DNA of 64,000 bases, from the NCBI RefSeq assembly GCF_026262505.1, contig NC_067203.1:24099411-24163410 (forward strand), in the 5' to 3' direction. This DNA comes from Trichomonas vaginalis G3 (taxonomy: Eukaryota > Parabasalia > Trichomonadida > Trichomonadidae). Shown piece after piece: positions 60,028-64,000 of the stretch; positions within the stretch are counted from its first letter, which is position 1, and each line of letters begins with the position of its first letter. Position numbers and translations under genes: made by a program. Under the pieces are notes generated by a model that was not told the DNA's origin, searched no databases, and was given only the letters and a program-made list of their open reading frames with translations.

Positions 60028-61826
60028 TTAATTTTTTAACGTATGATTAAAATCCAAAAAGTGACAAAGATTTTCTCTAACCTATTTCTATGAAATCTAA
60101 ATGATTTTTTCAGTAATTCCTTCATTATCAGTCATATTCTTCATGACCTATGAAATATCCTTTCAATGGCAGTAGATACTCCAATAATTTAAATGATTGT
60201 CAAAATCGATGATGAATTTATATTCAGGATGGCCAATTAATAGTTATATATTCATTTTACTCTGGGTATGACCTGATTTATAATACAATATCGCAATAAT
60301 CCAAGTTTCGAACGATTTGTGCTCCCATTTTATACCATTGATCGAAATTAACGTGAAATATTCTAACTAACTGATATCACACTTTTGCCAATCAAAAATA
60401 TAAGAGAATTTTAGCATTAAAAAGCTAATTTGAGAAAAAATGTTTTTAATTATTCAATGATTCGGATTAAAGTTACAAATATTAAGGCCATAGATGAGTT
60501 CTTTTATGTGAGTTAAATATAAAGTTAATTAAAACAGATCCAAAATCATTTTGAGAGTTGTCCATTTAAAATTCAAAAAGAAAAGGAAAATAGTAAAAAC
60601 AAACAATTTGTTAGCTATTATTTGCAATTTAATAAGGGATAAGAAATCGAAATCGTATAATTAAGTGAAAGACCATATTACAGCTCATGGTCGCTCTAGG
60701 AAATGTGTAACAAAGCAAATATTAATGTGTAATCTGCTTGATTGACAACAATCAAAATTATTGGATATTTATATCACATATGAGCTTCAATGACGCTTGT
60801 AAAGGGTGCGAACATAAGTAAAATGCGAAAGCAAGACTTACAAAAATTCAATGAAAAAATAACATGAAGCCGTCGAACAAACGGTTTGTCTTCTTGACAT
60901 TTGGACAAATTTAAGTCTTGTTAATGCTAAATTTTGGAGATCGATAAGAGAAATCCCATTGCAAAAAAAAAATTATTGAATTTACCGGAAATAATTCTGT
61001 ATAGTTCGTAATGAAACATACATTAATGCGCTTAGGACTGAATAATGATGCAAAATTCAAAACTATTTTTCTTTGAAAAAAGAAATTTTGCATTTAACTT
61101 TAAACTTAGTCCGAAAAGCGCCAATAATCAATGAAGAATAATTGATTTGGAAATTGATGGTCGCTCAATATTCGTCTATTATCGAAATGATATAAAATAT
61201 ATCATTTAATTCGAAGGAAACAAGCAGCACTAAAGAGGTAAGAAATAGTCACTTCTGGAAATTAATACGTATGGCTGCTTTTCAAAATAGATAGTTCACA
61301 AATTGTTGATAAAACATTTGAAACAATGATCGATCTTGGTTTCTATTCGCGTTTAATGCATTGAGCCTTAATAACAGCACGCATATAACCTACCCGAGAT
61401 CGATCTCATCCTCAAATAACCACAAAATCGATCAAAAGATTTTACCCAAAATTAGTAGAAATTTTCTGAAGAAATTGAATAGTGTAAACTAATCAATCAT
61501 CAAATCAAATAAAAAAAATTAAATGGTAATTTAGTCTGATATAAAATATCATCAAAGATGATTTGTCGCAGAAAAGTTGTTCTATATGGGTAGATCTACA
61601 AGTGACTAAATCAAAATTCAAAACTGAAAAAAATTTTTCCCGTTTCAAAAAAGCGATTGTTTTTGCACTCGAAAATAAATCTTAAATCATTCATCAGCTC
61701 ATCTTCATATTGTAGTGGGCCAAAGGTGAATATCTTCCGACCATTCTGCAATTTGTAAAATGTAAACCAATTGAAATTTGAATTAGTGTTCAATAATTGA
61801 AATACTTGGTGACCACACTTTAATAA
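60028..61826. other. 1.8 kb AT-rich intergenic region
   Basis: No frame above 60 codons looks real (60911-61093 and 61611-61856 are shadows or noise). No RNA gene or mobile-element end recognised. The last part holds the glycogen phosphorylase promoter. Confidence 0.45.
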
Positions 61827-64000
61827 TGTCGAAGCAAGCACAAAAGCTCCATCCAACGATTCGTCCTTTCTACCCAGATGCTAAGCCAATCCCAACAGAG
61901 GCTAAGAACGCATCCCTCAACACCCTTTCTCACAAGGTTCAAGAATCGCAAGGTGAAGACCTCGAGCAAGCCCGCCATAATCTTCTCTGGAAGCTTATGG
62001 GAGAATATATTCCAGCTGAAAAGGATTCAGTTCAACTTTCCTTTGTTAACCACATGGAATACACACTTGCAAGGTCTCGCTTCAACTTAGATGCATTCTC
62101 ATCTTATCTCGCAGTTTCTTACTCAGTCCGTGATCGTTTAATCGAACTTTTCAACGATACACAAGAGTATTTCATCTCTTCAAAGGCTAAGCAAGTTTAC
62201 TACGTTTCTGCTGAGTTCCTTGTTGGCAGATTCCTCAGAAACGCACTTCTTAACCTCGAACTTGAAGACCTCTACCGCAAGTCTCTTGCTGAACTCGATG
62301 TTTCTCTTGATCAGATCTACAACGAAGAGTACGATCCAGGTCTTGGTAACGGTGGTCTTGGTCGTCTTGCCGCCTGCTTCATGGACTCACTCGCAACACT
62401 CAACCTTCCAGGCTGGGGTTACGGTTTGATGTACTCCTTCGGTATGTTCAAGCAAATAATCGGCGCCGATGGTTCCCAGCTCGAAATTCCAGATTACTGG
62501 CTCAACTTCGGTGACCCATGGCGTATCCAGAAGCCAACAGTCTGCCATCAAGTTCATTTCTATGGCCGCTGCGAGAATGGTGTTTGGAAGCCATCTCTTA
62601 CAATCAACGCTGTCGCAAACGACTTCCTCATCCCAGGTTTCGGCACAGATAACACATTGGCCCTCAGACTTTGGTCCTCAAAGCCAACAGTCGAACTCGA
62701 TGAAGAGAAGTTCCGTGGTGGTGACTACTTCCAGGCTATCACAATGAAGCAGCGCTGCGAGAACCTCACATCAGTTCTTTATCCAAACGATAACACATAC
62801 GAAGGCAAGGAAATGAGACTCATGCAGGAGTACTTCATGTCCTCTGCTTCCCTCCAGGATATCATCCGCCGCCTCAAGACACATCAGAAGCAAGATATCA
62901 GACAGCTTCCAAAGTACGCTGCCATCCAGCTCAACGATACACACCCAACAGTCATGGTCGCTGAGTGCCTCAGAATCCTTATGGATGAGGAAGACATGGG
63001 TCTCCTAGAAGCCCTCGAAATCACACGCAAGGTCTTCTCATACACATGCCACACACTCATGCCAGAAGCTCTTGAGAAGTGGGATGTTCCAATGTTCCAG
63101 AACATGCTTCCACGCCACCTCGAGATCATCTACCAGCTCAACCAGTACTACCTCGACGATGTTCGCGCTAAATACCACGTCACAGACGATGTTATCCGCA
63201 ACCTCTCCATCATCGAGGAGTCCAATCCAAAGAAGGTCCGTATGGCCAACCTCGCTGTCATCGGCTCTCACATGGTCAATGGTGTCGCTGCCATCCACTC
63301 AGAGCTCATGAAGATCTACGTCTTCAAGGACTTCGCCCAGCTCGAACCAAAGAAGTTCATCAACAAGACAAACGGTGTCACAATCAGAAGATGGCTCCAC
63401 CACTGCAACCCAGGTCTCTCACAGATCATCAACCGCGTTGTCGGTGACGAGAAGTGGGCTCTCAACGCTGAAGGCCTCACAGCTCTCACAAAGAAGCAGG
63501 ATGATCCAAACTTCATCGCTGAATGGGAAGCTGTCAAGCTCGCTAACAAGCAGCACCTTGCTGAACTCGTCAAGAAGACAACAGGCGTCGAACTCAACCC
63601 AGAGAAGCAGCTCTTCGATATCCAGGTCAAGCGTATCCACGAATACAAGCGCCAGCAACTCAACATCTTCTCAATCATCTACAGATACCTCAACATCCTC
63701 GAGATGACACCAGCAGAGCGCGCTAAGCTTGTTCCACGTGCAATGATCTTCGGTGGTAAGGCTGCTCCAGGCTACTACGCCGCCAAGAAGCTCATCAAGC
63801 TCATCAACAACGTCGCTAAGGTTGTCAATGCCGACAAGAACATCGGTGACCTCCTCAAGGTTGTCTACATTCCAAACTACAACGTTTCAGCCGCTGAAAT
63901 CATCATTCCAGGTACAGATGTCTGCGAGCAGATTTCTACAGCTGGTACAGAAGCTTCCGGCACATCCAACATGAAGTTCGCCTTCAACGGTGGCCTCATC
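61827..64000 (+). CDS. Glycogen phosphorylase, 3' end outside window
   Basis: 724 codons to the window edge without a stop. Starts MSKQAQKLHPTIRPFYPD. Family words in order: YYVSAEFLVGRFLRNAL, DPGLGNGGLGRLAACFMDS, the active-site region NDTHPTV, KTNGVTIRRWL, VKRIHEYKRQ, and at the edge EASGTSNMKFAFNGG, where the Lys binds pyridoxal phosphate. It releases glucose-1-phosphate from glycogen. Usual length is 820-950 residues, so 100 or more are missing. Strong codon bias towards C- and G-ending codons marks a highly expressed gene, matching the large glycogen stores of trichomonads. Start chosen as the first Met after the TTTAATA leader. Confidence 0.97.

Noticed and set aside
61611-61856. 81-codon minus-strand frame overlapping the phosphorylase start
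   Set aside because: Overlaps a strong gene start and has no recognisable pattern.
62220-63974. Ser/Thr-rich and antisense frames across the glycogen phosphorylase gene
   Set aside because: Shadows of a highly biased coding frame.

Overview
The window reads as nuclear DNA of a parabasalid protist, almost certainly Trichomonas vaginalis or a close relative. Evidence: long uninterrupted AT-rich genes, an array of BspA-like leucine-rich-repeat surface proteins, two Tvmar1-type mariner elements, a complete Maverick/Polinton, DUF3447-type ankyrin proteins, an aldo/keto reductase preceded by a parabasalid-type initiator (TCATTTTT, 7 nt before the ATG) and a codon-biased glycogen phosphorylase. The species is an inference from this combination; no marker gene was compared by computation.

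Region 1 (1-15112 and 37713-42163) is a family array of BspA-like genes of two subtypes. Subtype 1 lies on the plus strand and ends in one membrane segment and a very short tail. Subtype 2 lies on the minus strand and ends in a membrane segment and a longer acidic tail. Minus/plus head-to-head pairs are repeated (about 7 kb and about 38 kb). Only the copy at 39146-42163 is complete and open, and the one at 1-2645 is cut by the window edge. The others carry a nonsense codon, a frameshift, or are broken by mobile elements. Two Tvmar1 copies (10724-11928, 12460-13763) sit at junctions between BspA pieces that do not belong together, so the array has been rearranged there or misassembled.

Region 2 (15113-37712) is a 22,600 bp Maverick with 706 bp terminal inverted repeats and a 5 bp target duplication (CCATT). 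It is inserted in frame-restorable fashion into one subtype-2 BspA gene, whose halves lie 22.6 kb apart. It encodes a protein-primed-type DNA polymerase B, a retroviral-type integrase, a packaging ATPase, a probable double jelly-roll major capsid protein, three related minor-capsid candidates, a collagen-like fibre with a phage-type collar tip, a KilA-N protein and about 16 small proteins. The ends are identical where I compared them, yet POLB is broken by about five one-base shifts. Other genes (fibre tip, two minor-capsid genes, one small protein) also carry one-base shifts. The integrase has Asn where the third catalytic Glu is expected. Six copies of a 48 bp palindromic repeat, a set of very short GC-rich hairpins, and a 73 bp tRNA-like unit with pol III A and B boxes are scattered through it. 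I found no adenovirus-type protease.

Region 3 (42164-64000) is ordinary host sequence with single-copy-type genes: a possible CAP-like protein, an ankyrin pseudogene, a small single-pass surface protein, a coiled-coil/TCP-domain (SAS-4/CPAP-like) protein, an aldo/keto reductase, a three-DM10 EFHC/Rib72-type axonemal protein, a broken ankyrin gene, a flavodoxin-fold quinone reductase, two armadillo/HEAT-like proteins, and glycogen phosphorylase running off the right edge. One roughly 98 bp dispersed repeat occurs in two distant intergenic regions (3285-3381 and 53410-53508).
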